DNA of 64,000 bases from Pseudomonas sp. 10-1B (GTDB lineage: Bacteria > Pseudomonadota > Gammaproteobacteria > Pseudomonadales > Pseudomonadaceae): NCBI RefSeq assembly GCF_000935045.1, contig NZ_JYKS01000031.1, forward strand, positions 1 through 64,000. The letters run 5' to 3'. The notes beneath the pieces are model-generated. The model did not search any database. It was not told the DNA's origin and was given only the letters and a program-made list of their open reading frames with translations. The translations under genes and the position numbers were made by a program. Within the stretch, counting starts at the first letter, position 1, and every line of letters begins with the position of its first letter. Below, piece after piece: positions 1 to 10,182 of the stretch.

Positions 1-62
1 GCGGCGCTCGATTTGCGCACCACCATCAATCCCAAGACACACACACGGACCCAACCGAAATC

Positions 63-1043
63 TCAACCCTTCTCAGCCGGTGCCGAACTCAGCTCGAACG
101 GGCTGCTGCTACGCCGCTGGTTACGGTCTTCACGTGGCGTTGCGCCAAAGAAGTTGCGGTAGGCACTGGAAAAATGCGGCCCCGACGAGAAGCCGCAGGA
201 CAGCCCGATCTGGATGATCGACTTGCTGGTCTGCATCAGCATCTGCCGCGCCTTGTTCAGCCGCAGCTCCAGGTAATACTGGCTCGGCACGCGGTTCAGG
301 TACTGCTTGAAGATACGCTCCAGCTGCCGGCGCGACACGCACACATGCTGGGCGATTTCGTCGGTGGTCAGCGGCTCTTCGATGTTGGCCTCCATCAGCA
401 GCACCGCCTGGGTCAGCTTGGGATGGCTCGAGCCCAGGCGGTTCTGCAGCGGAATGCGCTGGCGCTCGCCACCTTCACGAATGCGCTCGACCACCAGCTC
501 TTCCGACACTGCCCCGGCCAGCTCAGCACCGTGGTCACGGGCCAGCACCGCCAGCAGCAGGTCGGTCACGGCCATGCCGCCGCAGGCGGTCAGGCGGTCG
601 CGATCCCAATCGAACAGGTGGCTGGTGGCGATGACCTTGGGGAAGCGCTCGGCAAAATCATCCTGCCAGCGCCAATGCACCGCAGCGCGGTAACCGTCGA
701 GCAGGCCCAGCATCGCCAGTGGATAAACCCCGGCAGACAGGCCGCCGATCATGCAGCCACTGCGCGCCAGCTGCTTGAGTGCCGTCGACAATGCCGCACC
801 CACCGCAGGCGGCTGTTCATCGGCCACCAGGAACAGCTTGTGGCAACCGTCTAGGCGGCCGTTCCATGGCTCGCCCGGCAGGCGCCAACTGCCGTCTTGC
901 GCCGGCTCTGCCTGCAGGAAGGCCAGCTCGTAGACCACGTCCGGGTGCACCCGCTGCGCCACCTGCAACACTTCCTCGGCCAATGCCAGGGTCAAGGGCC
1001 TGGTGCTGGGCCAGATGAGAAAACCGATTCGCTGGGTGGTCAT
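63..1043 (-). CDS. argR: ArgR, AraC-family arginine-responsive regulator
   Basis: This 326-aa protein has an N-terminal DJ-1/GATase-like ligand domain (about residues 5-170) and a C-terminal AraC-type double helix-turn-helix (about 210-310, with the second HTH around IGLSCGFSS). This is the build of Pseudomonas ArgR, which is unrelated to E. coli ArgR and controls arginine uptake and the arginine succinyltransferase pathway. It is the last gene after aotP on the same strand, as in the P. aeruginosa aot-argR operon. The ATG at 1043 matches the known N-terminus (MTTQRIGFL); the Shine-Dalgarno is weak. The 98-bp gap to aotP could hold a separate promoter. A 37-bp ArgR-like operator lies upstream of aotJ. 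Family and context agree; the regulon itself is inferred. Confidence 0.9.
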   Translation of the reverse strand: MTTQRIGFLIWPSTRPLTLALAEEVLQVAQRVHPDVVYELAFLQAEPAQDGSWRLPGEPWNGRLDGCHKLFLVADEQPPAVGAALSTALKQLARSGCMIGGLSAGVYPLAMLGLLDGYRAAVHWRWQDDFAERFPKVIATSHLFDWDRDRLTACGGMAVTDLLLAVLARDHGAELAGAVSEELVVERIREGGERQRIPLQNRLGSSHPKLTQAVLLMEANIEEPLTTDEIAQHVCVSRRQLERIFKQYLNRVPSQYYLELRLNKARQMLMQTSKSIIQIGLSCGFSSGPHFSSAYRNFFGATPREDRNQRRSSSPFELSSAPAEKG

Positions 1044-1141
1044 AGGGCGTGGTCCGAAACCTGAGGTCGTTCGAGTCTGTGCGCCGGGTCAGGCTGCGCT
1101 CGCCGCGCAGCATGCCCTATTCTGGTGCAAAAATGCAGCTT

Positions 1142-1906
1142 TTACTTCAGGCTGCCGGAGAGGAACTGCTTCAGGCGCTCCGACTGCGGGTTGGCCAGCA
1201 CTTCGCGCGGGCAGCCGGTTTCTTCCACCAGGCCCTTGTGCAGGAACACCAGCTGGTTGGACACCTCGCGGGCAAAGCCCATCTCGTGAGTCACCACCAC
1301 CATGGTCCGGCCTTCCTGGGCCAGCGCCTGCATGACCTTGAGCACATCGCCCACCAGTTCCGGGTCCAGCGCCGAGGTCGGTTCGTCGAACAGCATCACC
1401 TCGGGCTCCATGGCCAGCGCTCGGGCAATCGCTACACGCTGCTGCTCGCCACCGGACATATGCCCCGGGAAGGCATCCTTGCGATGGGCGACACCGACCT
1501 TGGCCAGGTAGTGCTCGGCCTTTTCCAGGGCCTCCTTCTTGTTCACGCCCAGCACATGCACCGGTGCTTCGATGATGTTTTCCAGCGCAGTCATGTGCGA
1601 CCACAGGTTGAAGTGCTGGAACACCATCGACAGGCGCGAACGCATGCGCTGCAGCTGGCGCGGGTCGGCAGCCTTCAGCGCACCGTCCTTGCCGGCGACC
1701 AGCTTCAGCTCTTCGTTGTTGAGCAGGATCTTGCCGGCATGCGGCTGCTCCAGCAGGTTGATGCAGCGCAGGAAGGTCGACTTGCCCGAACCGCTGGAGC
1801 CGATGATGCTGATGACGTCGCCGGCCTTGGCCGCCAGGGACACGCCCTTGAGCACTTCATGGCTGCCGTAGCGCTTGTGCAGGTCTTGGACTTCGAGTTT
1901 GTACAT
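1142..1906 (-). CDS. aotP: Arginine/ornithine ABC transporter ATPase AotP
   Basis: This is a 254-aa cytoplasmic ATPase of the HisP/ArtP polar amino acid importer class. Walker A is GSSGSGKST (36-44), the signature SGGEQQR starts at 151, Walker B is LFDEP (172-176) with DPELVG after it, and the switch histidine is H207. The frame extends upstream to a GTG at 1921, but ATG 1906 gives the usual family length and start (MYKLEVQDL). It follows aotM with a short gap and precedes argR. It would power AotQ and AotM for uptake of arginine and ornithine from AotJ. The aotO gene that lies between aotM and aotP in P. aeruginosa is absent. Confidence 0.92.
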   Translation of the reverse strand: MYKLEVQDLHKRYGSHEVLKGVSLAAKAGDVISIIGSSGSGKSTFLRCINLLEQPHAGKILLNNEELKLVAGKDGALKAADPRQLQRMRSRLSMVFQHFNLWSHMTALENIIEAPVHVLGVNKKEALEKAEHYLAKVGVAHRKDAFPGHMSGGEQQRVAIARALAMEPEVMLFDEPTSALDPELVGDVLKVMQALAQEGRTMVVVTHEMGFAREVSNQLVFLHKGLVEETGCPREVLANPQSERLKQFLSGSLK

Positions 1907-1928
1907 GCTGTCGATTCTCACAAAGCGG

Positions 1929-2627
1929 TCAGTGCTTGCGCGGCGCCAGGTAGCCGAGCCAGCGGCGTTCGGCCATCTTGAACAGGCGCACCAGGATGAA
2001 GGTCAGGCACAGGTAGAACACGCCCGCCGTGATGTAGGCCTCGAAAGGCAGGTAGTACTGGGCATTGACCGTGCGCGCGGCACCGGTGATGTCGATCAGG
2101 GTGACGATCGACGCCAGGCTGGTGGTCTGCAGCATCATGATCACTTCGTTGCTGTACTGCGGCAGCGCCCGGCGCAGGGCCGACGGCAGCAGGATGCGCC
2201 GGTACATCTTCATGCGCGACATGCCCATGGCCTTGGCCGCCTCGATCTCGCCATGCGGCGTGGCCTTGAGGCTGCCGGCGATGATTTCGGCGGTGTAGGC
2301 ACTGGTGTTGATGCCGAACGCCAGGCAGGCACAGAAGGTGGCGCTGGACAGCAGCGGCCAGAACACGCTTTCGCGCACCGCCTCGAACTGGGCCAGGCCG
2401 TAGTAGATCAGGAACAGCTGCACCAGCATCGGCGTGCCGCGGATCACGTAGGTGTACAGCCATGCGCTCATGTTGACCAGCGGCTGCTTGGACACCCGCA
2501 TCAGGCCCAGCGGAATGGCCGCCAGCAGGCCGAAGAACAGCGAAATCGCCAGCAGTTTGAGGGTGGTCAGCAGGCCGCCCAAGTACAGCGGCATGGCCTC
2601 CCAGACGACGTTGTAGTCGAAGATCAT
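1929..2627 (-). CDS. aotM: Arginine/ornithine ABC transporter permease AotM
   Basis: This is a 232-aa inner-membrane permease of the HisMQ type. It has about five hydrophobic segments and the cytoplasmic EAA loop (EIEAAKAMGMS, about residues 127-137) that docks onto the ATPase. Its ATG overlaps the aotQ stop by four bases (ATGA), so the two permease genes are translationally coupled. It should form a heterodimer with AotQ. The substrate (arginine, ornithine) is inferred from synteny with the Pseudomonas aot operon and from the adjacent argR. Confidence 0.92.
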   Translation of the reverse strand: MIFDYNVVWEAMPLYLGGLLTTLKLLAISLFFGLLAAIPLGLMRVSKQPLVNMSAWLYTYVIRGTPMLVQLFLIYYGLAQFEAVRESVFWPLLSSATFCACLAFGINTSAYTAEIIAGSLKATPHGEIEAAKAMGMSRMKMYRRILLPSALRRALPQYSNEVIMMLQTTSLASIVTLIDITGAARTVNAQYYLPFEAYITAGVFYLCLTFILVRLFKMAERRWLGYLAPRKH

Positions 2628-3313
2628 AGTTCAGCCACCTTGACGCCCACCGAGTAGCGGCGCTCGAGATACTTCAGGGCCAGCAGCGAGACGCTGGTCA
2701 GCACCAGGTACAGCGCCGCCACTGCCAGGAAGAAGGTGAACGGCTCGCGCGTGGCATCGGCCGCCTGCTTGGCCTTGAACATCATGTCCTGCAGGCCGAC
2801 CACCGAGATCAGCGCAGTGGCCTTGGTCAGCACCAGCCAGTTGTTGGTGAAGCCGGGGATCGCCAGGCGAATCATTTGCGGCACCTGGATGCGGAAGAAC
2901 ACTTGGCGGGGGCTCATGCCATAGGCCACGCCCGCCTCGGCCTGGCCCTTGGGGATGCCCAGGAAAGCGCCGCGGAAGGTTTCCGACAGGTAGGCACCAA
3001 AGATGAAGCCCAGGGTACCGATACCCGCGGCCAGCGGGTTCAGGTCGATATAGTCGTCATAGCCGAGCAGCGGCGCCACCCGGTTGATGATGTCTTGCCC
3101 GCCGTAGAAGATCAGCAGGATCAGGACCAGGTCCGGAATGCCACGGATCACCGTGGAATACAGATCGCCCAGCCAGGCCAGCCAGCGCACTGGCGACAAG
3201 CGCAGCGCCACACCGATCAGGCCGAGCACGATGGCCAGGGCCATCGACGACAGGGCGAGCTGCAGCGTCAGCCACGCCCCGTCGAGGATGACTGCCCCGT
3301 AGCCTTTCAACAT
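2624..3313 (-). CDS. aotQ: Arginine/ornithine ABC transporter permease AotQ
   Basis: This is a 229-aa inner-membrane permease of the HisQ type, partner of AotM. The EAA-type loop lies near GQAEAGVAYGMSPRQ (about residues 122-136), and there are about five membrane segments. The ATG at 3313 is preceded by GAGGACC about seven bases upstream. It starts 88 bp after aotJ ends, and that gap holds a hairpin with a T-run. Expression is therefore probably lower than that of aotJ. Confidence 0.92.
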   Translation of the reverse strand: MLKGYGAVILDGAWLTLQLALSSMALAIVLGLIGVALRLSPVRWLAWLGDLYSTVIRGIPDLVLILLIFYGGQDIINRVAPLLGYDDYIDLNPLAAGIGTLGFIFGAYLSETFRGAFLGIPKGQAEAGVAYGMSPRQVFFRIQVPQMIRLAIPGFTNNWLVLTKATALISVVGLQDMMFKAKQAADATREPFTFFLAVAALYLVLTSVSLLALKYLERRYSVGVKVAEL

Positions 3314-3341
3314 GATGAGGTCCTCGACCTAGAGAATGAAA

Positions 3342-3380
3342 AATGGTGCAAACCTCAGAGCCTCTGCTGTTTGCACCATT
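3342..3380 (-). terminator. Attenuator-like hairpin between aotJ and aotQ
   Basis: The arms AATGGTGCAAAC (3342-3353) and GTTTGCACCATT (3369-3380) are perfect 12-bp complements around a 15-nt loop. Read on the minus strand, the stem runs straight into TTTTTC, the form of an intrinsic terminator. It sits inside the operon, after the binding-protein gene and before the permease genes. Partial termination there, or protection of the aotJ mRNA 3' end, would give excess binding protein, a common pattern in ABC importer operons. Confidence 0.75.
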
Positions 3381-3401
3381 GCACAGGTGAAACCCGACGT
3401 C

Positions 3402-4187
3402 TTAGTTCGAGTCTGGACCGTAGATATCGAAGTTGAAGTACTTCTTCTCGATCTCTTTGTACTTGCCGTTGGCACGGATGGCATCGATGGCCGCGTTGAT
3501 ACGGTCGGCATTGGCCTTGTCGCCCTTGCGCACGGCAATGCCGACGCCATCACCGAAGTACTTCACGTCGGTGAACGACGGGCCGACGAAGGCGAAGCCC
3601 TTGCCAGCGTCGGTTTTCAGGAAGCCGTCTTCCAGCAGGGTGGCGTCGGCCACGGTGCCGTCGAGGCGGCCGGCAGCCACGTCGAGGTAGATTTCGTTCT
3701 GGGTGCCGTAAGGGACCACGGTGGCGCCTTTGGGGGCCAGCACTTCCTTGGCGAAGCGGTCGTGGATCGAGCCGCGCTGCACGCCGATCTTCTTGCCTTT
3801 GAGTTCATCCAGGCTGTCGCTGACAGCGGTGCCTTCCTTCATGACCAGGCGCGCCGGGGTGAGGTAGTAGCGCTTGGTAAAGTCGACCGATTTCTTGCGG
3901 TCCTCGGTGATCGACATGGACGACAGGATGGCGTCGATCTTGCGCACTTTCAGCGCCGGGATCAGGCCGTCGAATTCCTGCTCGACCCAGGTGCACTTGG
4001 CTTTCATCTCTTCGCACAGGGCATTGCCGATGTCGTAGTCGAAACCGGCGATGCTGCCGTCAGGTTGCTTGAAGGCGAAGGGTGGGTAGGCAGCCTCGAT
4101 GCCGATCTTCAGCGGTTTTTCATCGGCCTGCGACACCAGGGAAAACACGGACAGCGCCAGGGCGCCAAGCAGTGCGAGCTTCTTCAT
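3402..4187 (-). CDS. aotJ: Arginine/ornithine-binding periplasmic protein AotJ
   Basis: This is a 261-aa substrate-binding protein of the SBP_bac_3 family with a signal peptide (MKKLALLGALALSVFSLVSQA, cleaved near residue 21). The mature part starts with KPLKIGIEAAYPPFAF and has the GFDYDIG and TKRYYLTPA-type motifs of the lysine/arginine/ornithine group. The frame is open further upstream, but ATG 4187 has GGAG eight bases before it and begins the signal peptide. It is the first gene of the aot operon and would deliver arginine or ornithine to AotQM. A promoter and an ArgR-like operator lie 120-190 bp upstream. Confidence 0.92.
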   Translation of the reverse strand: MKKLALLGALALSVFSLVSQADEKPLKIGIEAAYPPFAFKQPDGSIAGFDYDIGNALCEEMKAKCTWVEQEFDGLIPALKVRKIDAILSSMSITEDRKKSVDFTKRYYLTPARLVMKEGTAVSDSLDELKGKKIGVQRGSIHDRFAKEVLAPKGATVVPYGTQNEIYLDVAAGRLDGTVADATLLEDGFLKTDAGKGFAFVGPSFTDVKYFGDGVGIAVRKGDKANADRINAAIDAIRANGKYKEIEKKYFNFDIYGPDSN

Positions 4188-4309
4188 CAGGTAACTCCAT
4201 CGGTACGGGGCAATACAAGGCAGGTAACAGCTGCCCGATATGCGAATGGGTACAACGCGAGCCGCGCAGGGTATCGACCAAGGTCGCAGACCACGAGCGA
4301 GTGAGTGGC

Positions 4310-4373
4310 ATTTTAACGACAGCCCGATAGTCGATATTTCTTCAAAGCGACAACTACTTACAGAAGCGCCTGA
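4310..4373 (-). promoter_or_regulatory. aotJ promoter with ArgR-type operator
   Basis: On the minus strand, 4352-4337 reads TGTCGC, eight bases, AA. This fits the ArgR half-site TGTCGC-N8-AA reported for P. aeruginosa. Exactly 21 bp upstream is a weaker copy (TCAGGC, eight bases, AA; 4373-4358), so the two form a direct repeat as expected for an AraC-type dimer. Downstream, TAAAAT (4315-4310) is a good -10 with no good -35 (17 bp upstream reads AATATC), which suits activator-dependent transcription. The predicted leader is roughly 115 nt. The rest of 4188-4771 holds this promoter, the terminator and a REP pair, with no convincing gene. Confidence 0.6.
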
Positions 4374-4621
4374 AACCGCAGCGGGCGATGTTGACAGCCG
4401 TTGCAAAATATGCAAAAGCGCAAGAAATAGAACCTATAGACCTAGCAATTCCTGGGCCTATTATTGGCAAAGCCTTGTAGCACGGCAAGTGTAGCGTGCT
4501 GTGTTGCAAAAAATGGTTAGGTTGACGCACTGAAACAGTGCCGAAATTGTTTCCGGACGCCCCGATCTTGTGCAGAAACGGTGACAGAATAGTTACCGAT
4601 GAATGTCGGGTAACAGTAAAG

Positions 4622-4655
4622 CAAAAAACCCCGCCGGTTGCCCGGGCGGGGTTTT
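4622..4655 (-). terminator. Intrinsic terminator downstream of acsA
   Basis: A GC stem (CCCCGCC / GGCGGGG) is flanked by A-runs on the left and T-runs on the right, so it can end transcription in both directions. On the minus strand the stem is followed by TTTTTTGC. It lies about 120 bp past the acsA stop, beyond a REP pair. Confidence 0.75.
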
Positions 4656-4674
4656 CTGCTGGCGTGCACCGATC

Positions 4675-4763
4675 GGTGTGGGAGCGGGCATGCCCGCGAA
4701 GCAGCCGACGCGGTGGATGGCACCGGCTGCGCCGATGTTCGCGGGCATGCCCGCTCCCACAGG
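4675..4763. repeat. REP pair (type A BIME)
   Basis: Two inverted copies of the P. putida-type REP core (GAGCGGGCATGCCCGCGAA and its complement) occupy 4676-4701 and 4738-4763. The 36-bp spacer carries its own GCACCGGCTGCGCC-type imperfect palindrome. The same spacer recurs in opposite orientation at 53584-53670. It lies between the acsA stop and its terminator. Confidence 0.85.
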
Positions 4764-4771
4764 CTTCGATA

Positions 4772-6733
<1,962 letters not shown>

Positions 6734-7131
6734 CTGTGTTACCTCGGTGTAATAGTTGTTTTTGTATGGAACCGTTTGTAACTGTACCAGAGCGGCAAAA
6801 GCCATTCGACGTTGGTAGTAATTTGGCACGCCCGTTCCGACAAGACGCTCTGGCATGCGCATTACAGCCCGAAGTGAAAAAAACCGAGGGGATTTACCAG
6901 AGGATTGTTACAGATTCTGTCAAAACACTTTATCAAAACACCCACTGTTTCAGCCTTGGTCAGCGCCATAAAATTCACCTCGCCAGCAACGGCAAGGCGA
7001 TTAACAACTGGTAACAGCCCCCACGAAGGCAAGCGTTAATCTCCCTCTAATCCCGATAGTTAAAACTTGCTGTACTCGCGGCGCCATAAGCGCCGCGTGC
7101 CCCCTCACGACCTTAGACAGGTAAATAGAAA
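6734..7131. other. Divergent intergenic region, acsA to DUF2790 gene
   Basis: This 398-bp gap must hold the acsA promoter (minus) and that of the small secreted protein (plus). A perfect 8-bp GC hairpin (CGCGGCGC cataa GCGCCGCG, 7077-7097) lies 35 bp before the ATG at 7132, in its likely leader, with no T-run after it. I saw no convincing regulator site and no coding frame. Confidence 0.5.
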
Positions 7132-7386
7132 ATGAAAGCTTTACTGGTATTGGTACTTGGCAGTCTTTGCGGCGCGGCGATGGCCGGCGAAGCCAAAGAA
7201 GCCGAGCAGATTCCGGTTGAACAGTACAGTTACTCGCAGCACCTGGACATTGCTCGCGTCATCTCCATGAGCGAAGTGCCCAATGTGTGCGAAGTCGTGC
7301 CAGCCCGCATGACCTACGAGGACTCCAAGGGCCAGAAGCACATTCTCGAATACCGCGTGATGGGGAACGGCTGCTCCAACGGCTAA
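7132..7386 (+). CDS. Small secreted DUF2790 protein
   Basis: This 84-aa protein has a clear signal peptide (MKALLVLVLGSLCGAAMA, cleaved after residue 18) and a 66-aa mature part. Two cysteines (in NVCEV and GNGCS) could form a disulfide. The pattern around YGxxLDIARVIS and MTYEDSKGxxHxLEYRVMGNGC fits DUF2790, a family almost confined to Pseudomonas with no known function. It is monocistronic, with a GC hairpin before it and a GGGCCCC/GGGGCCC stem (7399-7415) after the stop. Periplasmic location is inferred. Confidence 0.75.
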   Translation: MKALLVLVLGSLCGAAMAGEAKEAEQIPVEQYSYSQHLDIARVISMSEVPNVCEVVPARMTYEDSKGQKHILEYRVMGNGCSNG

Positions 7387-7398
7387 TCCTTGAGATTT

Positions 7399-7500
7399 GG
7401 GCCCCTGCGGGGCCCTTCGCGGGCTCGCCCGCTCCCACAAGTACTGTGCACAGCTTTCAAGCGCTGCGCAGTACTTGTGGGAGCGGGCAAGCCCGCGAAG
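7399..7500. repeat. REP pair (type A BIME)
   Basis: Inverted REP cores lie at 7416-7440 and 7475-7500, joined by a spacer with its own inverted ends (CAAGTACTG and CAGTACTTG). It begins with the GGGCCCC hairpin after the DUF2790 stop. It separates that gene from the convergent phhR and may end both transcripts. Confidence 0.85.
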
Positions 7501-7538
7501 AATATTGCGCAAGATTAACAGGCTATTAATTACCTGCG

Positions 7539-9098
7539 TTAATCTGCCGACTTGCCCAAGGAATAATCCCTCAACTTGTTGGCAATCGTGGTATGCGAAA
7601 CGCCCAATCTTTTGCCTAAAGCCCGGCTACTGGGAAACTCCCCCATCAAACTTTCCAGCACCGCTTTTTCAAAGCGCCCGACAATCTGCGAAAGATCCCC
7701 ATCCAGCGAAAACTCACCCAATGGTTGCCGCACGCCATAATCCGGCAAGCGAATATGCTCGCTTTTAACCACACCGCCGTCGCATAACGAAACCGCTTGG
7801 AACAACACGTTTTCCAACTGCCTTACATTGCCCGGCCAATGGTATTGCCCAAGTTTGTCCATCGCCGCCGGCGCCAGGCGCGGCATGGCGCAGCCGATCT
7901 GTCGGCTGGCCTGGTCGAGAAAGTGCTGCACCAGCCCTTCCAGGCCATCCATGCATTCGCGCAAGGGCGGAATGTGCAGCGACAATACGTTGAGCCGGTG
8001 ATACAGGTCCTGGCGAAACTCGCCACGGGCACACAACTCGGACAAATCCACCTGGGTCGCGCAGATCACCCGTACATCCAGGTACACCTCTTCATCGCTG
8101 CCTACTCGGCGGAAGCAACCGTCCTGCAGAAAACGCAGCAACTTCACCTGCAGGCGCGGGCTCATTTCCCCTACCCCGTCGAGGAACAGCGTGCCGCCTG
8201 CGGTCAACTCCAACAGCCCCAGCTTGCCCTCGGCCCGCGCCCCTTCGAACGCCCCGGGGCCGTAACCGAACAACTCGGTCTCGGCCATCGATTCGGGCAA
8301 CCCGGCGCAGTTGAGCGCCATCAGCGGCGACTGGCCGCGCGGGCTGGCCAGGTGGCAGGCGCGCGCCAGCAGTTCCTTGCCGGTACCGGTCTCGCCTTCG
8401 ATCAGCAATGGTGCATCCAGCGGCGCCATGCGCCGCGCCTCACGCACCACCGCAGCCATTACCCGCGAGCTCTGGAAGATGCTGTCGAAACCACGCAACT
8501 CCTGCTTGCGCACGTTGTAGATGCGCTCGCCGATGCGGTCGGCACGGTGCAGGGTGAGCACTGCGCCGGCCAGCGCCTCGCTGTCATCGTGTTCGGACTG
8601 CAGCGGCGCGATATCAGCCAGGAACACATCGCCCTTGACCTTGATGCGCAGGCCGTTGATGCGCGACTTGTTGGCCCGCACCAGCTCCGGCAGGTCGAAG
8701 TCTTCCACATAACGCGCCAGCGGCATGCCCGGCACCTCGTCCACCCGCACCCCCAGCAACTGCGCCGCCGCACGGTTGGCAGCGACGATACTGCCCCCCA
8801 TGTCGATCGACAGCACCGGGAAGTCCAGCGCCCCCAGCAGCGCGTTCAGCTCCATGTGCCGCCGCTCGCTAGGCATCAGCCCCACGCGCTTGACACCGAA
8901 CACCCCGGCAATCGCCTCGAACTTCGGCCGCAACGCCTGGAACTGCAGGTTGATCAGGTTCGGGCAATGCAGGTAGATGGCGTTGCCATGGTCACCGCCC
9001 ACCTCGCCGCGCAGCACGTTGATGCCGTACTCCACCAGCAGGTTAAGGATGTCGCGCAGGATGCCAATGCGGTTCTGGCAATGCACTTTGATACGCAT
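7539..9098 (-). CDS. phhR: PhhR, TyrR-family regulator of aromatic amino acid catabolism
   Basis: This 519-aa protein has an N-terminal ACT domain (from MRIKVHCQNRIG), a PAS-like region, a central AAA+ domain (Walker A GETGTGKE) and a C-terminal Fis-type HTH (SSRALGKRLGVSHTTIANKL). The sigma54-contacting GAFTGA loop is changed to GAFEGA, typical of TyrR relatives that work with sigma70. PhhR activates phenylalanine and tyrosine degradation genes. The frame extends upstream, but ATG 9098 starts the ACT domain. It is divergent from phhA, with two PhhR-like boxes between them; one lies 47-64 bp upstream of this start, so autoregulation is possible. Confidence 0.93.
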   Translation of the reverse strand: MRIKVHCQNRIGILRDILNLLVEYGINVLRGEVGGDHGNAIYLHCPNLINLQFQALRPKFEAIAGVFGVKRVGLMPSERRHMELNALLGALDFPVLSIDMGGSIVAANRAAAQLLGVRVDEVPGMPLARYVEDFDLPELVRANKSRINGLRIKVKGDVFLADIAPLQSEHDDSEALAGAVLTLHRADRIGERIYNVRKQELRGFDSIFQSSRVMAAVVREARRMAPLDAPLLIEGETGTGKELLARACHLASPRGQSPLMALNCAGLPESMAETELFGYGPGAFEGARAEGKLGLLELTAGGTLFLDGVGEMSPRLQVKLLRFLQDGCFRRVGSDEEVYLDVRVICATQVDLSELCARGEFRQDLYHRLNVLSLHIPPLRECMDGLEGLVQHFLDQASRQIGCAMPRLAPAAMDKLGQYHWPGNVRQLENVLFQAVSLCDGGVVKSEHIRLPDYGVRQPLGEFSLDGDLSQIVGRFEKAVLESLMGEFPSSRALGKRLGVSHTTIANKLRDYSLGKSAD

Positions 9099-9144
9099 GA
9101 GGGCTCTCGAAGCGCCAATGTTTTTCAACACCGCGCAGAAAAAT

Positions 9145-9162
9145 CGTAAAGATAAGCTGACA
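9145..9162. promoter_or_regulatory. PhhR box candidate 1 (phhR-proximal)
   Basis: CGTAAA-N6-CTGACA matches the PhhR consensus TGTAAA-N6-TTTACA at 9 of 12 positions. It lies close to the phhR start and about 200 bp upstream of phhA. Confidence 0.5.
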
Positions 9163-9217
9163 AAAACTGCGAAAGCATCAGCCAGATGCCTCGGATTTTC
9201 CGACACCTGCGGAATTT

Positions 9218-9235
9218 TGTAAAATTATCGTTACG
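9218..9235. promoter_or_regulatory. PhhR box candidate 2 (phhA-proximal)
   Basis: TGTAAA-N6-GTTACG matches the PhhR consensus at 10 of 12 positions. Its centre is 73 bp (about seven helical turns) from box 1, so both lie on the same DNA face. It is about 130 bp upstream of the phhA ATG. Confidence 0.55.
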
Positions 9236-9354
9236 AAAACACCGAGGAAAACCAACCCCGGCACCGACCTGCCTCCGTGCAAAGCGGGCAGTGAAGGGTT
9301 ATTCCTTAGGCATGTCCTGCACATAACAAGAAAAGCCCTCACCAGGAGAGCCAC

Positions 9355-10143
9355 ATGAAACAGACGCAATACGTGGCACGCGAGCCCGATGCGCATGGTT
9401 TTATCGATTACCCGCAGCAAGAGCATGCGGTATGGAACACCCTGATCACCCGCCAGTTGAAAGTGATCGAAGGCCGCGCATGCCAGGAATACCTGGACGG
9501 CATCGACCAGCTCAAGCTGCCTCATGACCGTATCCCGCAACTGGGCGAGATCAACAAGGTGCTGGGTGCCACCACCGGCTGGCAGGTTGCCCGGGTACCG
9601 GCACTGATCCCTTTCCAGACCTTCTTCGAACTGCTGGCCAGCAAGCGCTTCCCGGTCGCCACCTTCATCCGCACCCCGGAAGAGCTGGACTACCTGCAAG
9701 AGCCCGATATCTTCCACGAGATCTTCGGCCATTGCCCGCTGCTGACCAACCCCTGGTTCGCCGAATTCACCCACACTTACGGCAAGCTCGGCCTGGCTGC
9801 GACCAAGGAACAACGCGTGTACCTGGCGCGCCTGTACTGGATGACCATCGAGTTTGGCCTGATGGAAACCGCGCAGGGCCGCAAGATCTACGGCGGTGGC
9901 ATCCTCTCGTCGCCGAAAGAGACCGTCTACAGTCTGTCTGGCGAGCCTGAACACCAGGCCTTCGACCCGATCGAAGCCATGCGCACACCGTACCGCATCG
10001 ACATCCTGCAGCCGGTGTATTTCGTACTGCCGAACATGAAGCGCCTGTTCGACCTGGCCCACGAAGACATCATGGGCATGGTCCATGAAGCCATGCAGCT
10101 GGGCCTGCACGCACCGAAGTTTCCACCCAAGGTCGCTGCCTGA
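9355..10143 (+). CDS. phhA: Phenylalanine 4-monooxygenase PhhA
   Basis: This 262-aa monomeric bacterial phenylalanine hydroxylase converts phenylalanine to tyrosine with tetrahydropterin, oxygen and iron. The iron ligands are visible: H121 and H126 in FHEIFGHCPLL, and E166 in YWMTIEFGL. The length matches the bacterial enzyme, without the mammalian regulatory domain. The ATG has an AGGAG site. It is the first gene of phhAB, 39 bp before phhB, and is controlled by PhhR from the divergent side. Confidence 0.96.
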   Translation: MKQTQYVAREPDAHGFIDYPQQEHAVWNTLITRQLKVIEGRACQEYLDGIDQLKLPHDRIPQLGEINKVLGATTGWQVARVPALIPFQTFFELLASKRFPVATFIRTPEELDYLQEPDIFHEIFGHCPLLTNPWFAEFTHTYGKLGLAATKEQRVYLARLYWMTIEFGLMETAQGRKIYGGGILSSPKETVYSLSGEPEHQAFDPIEAMRTPYRIDILQPVYFVLPNMKRLFDLAHEDIMGMVHEAMQLGLHAPKFPPKVAA

Positions 10144-10182
10144 GCGACCTTGCCGATAACAACTCGAACCGGAAAACACCTC

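Noticed and set aside
1907..1928. A missing aotO gene between aotM and aotP
   Set aside because: The 22-bp gap cannot hold it, and no similar frame is seen nearby; it is absent here, not overlooked.
6824..6839. Possible sigma54 promoter (TGGCACG-N4-TTCCG) upstream of the DUF2790 gene
   Set aside because: The -24 part is perfect, but the -12 GC is replaced (TTCC), and it lies 290 bp from the gene.
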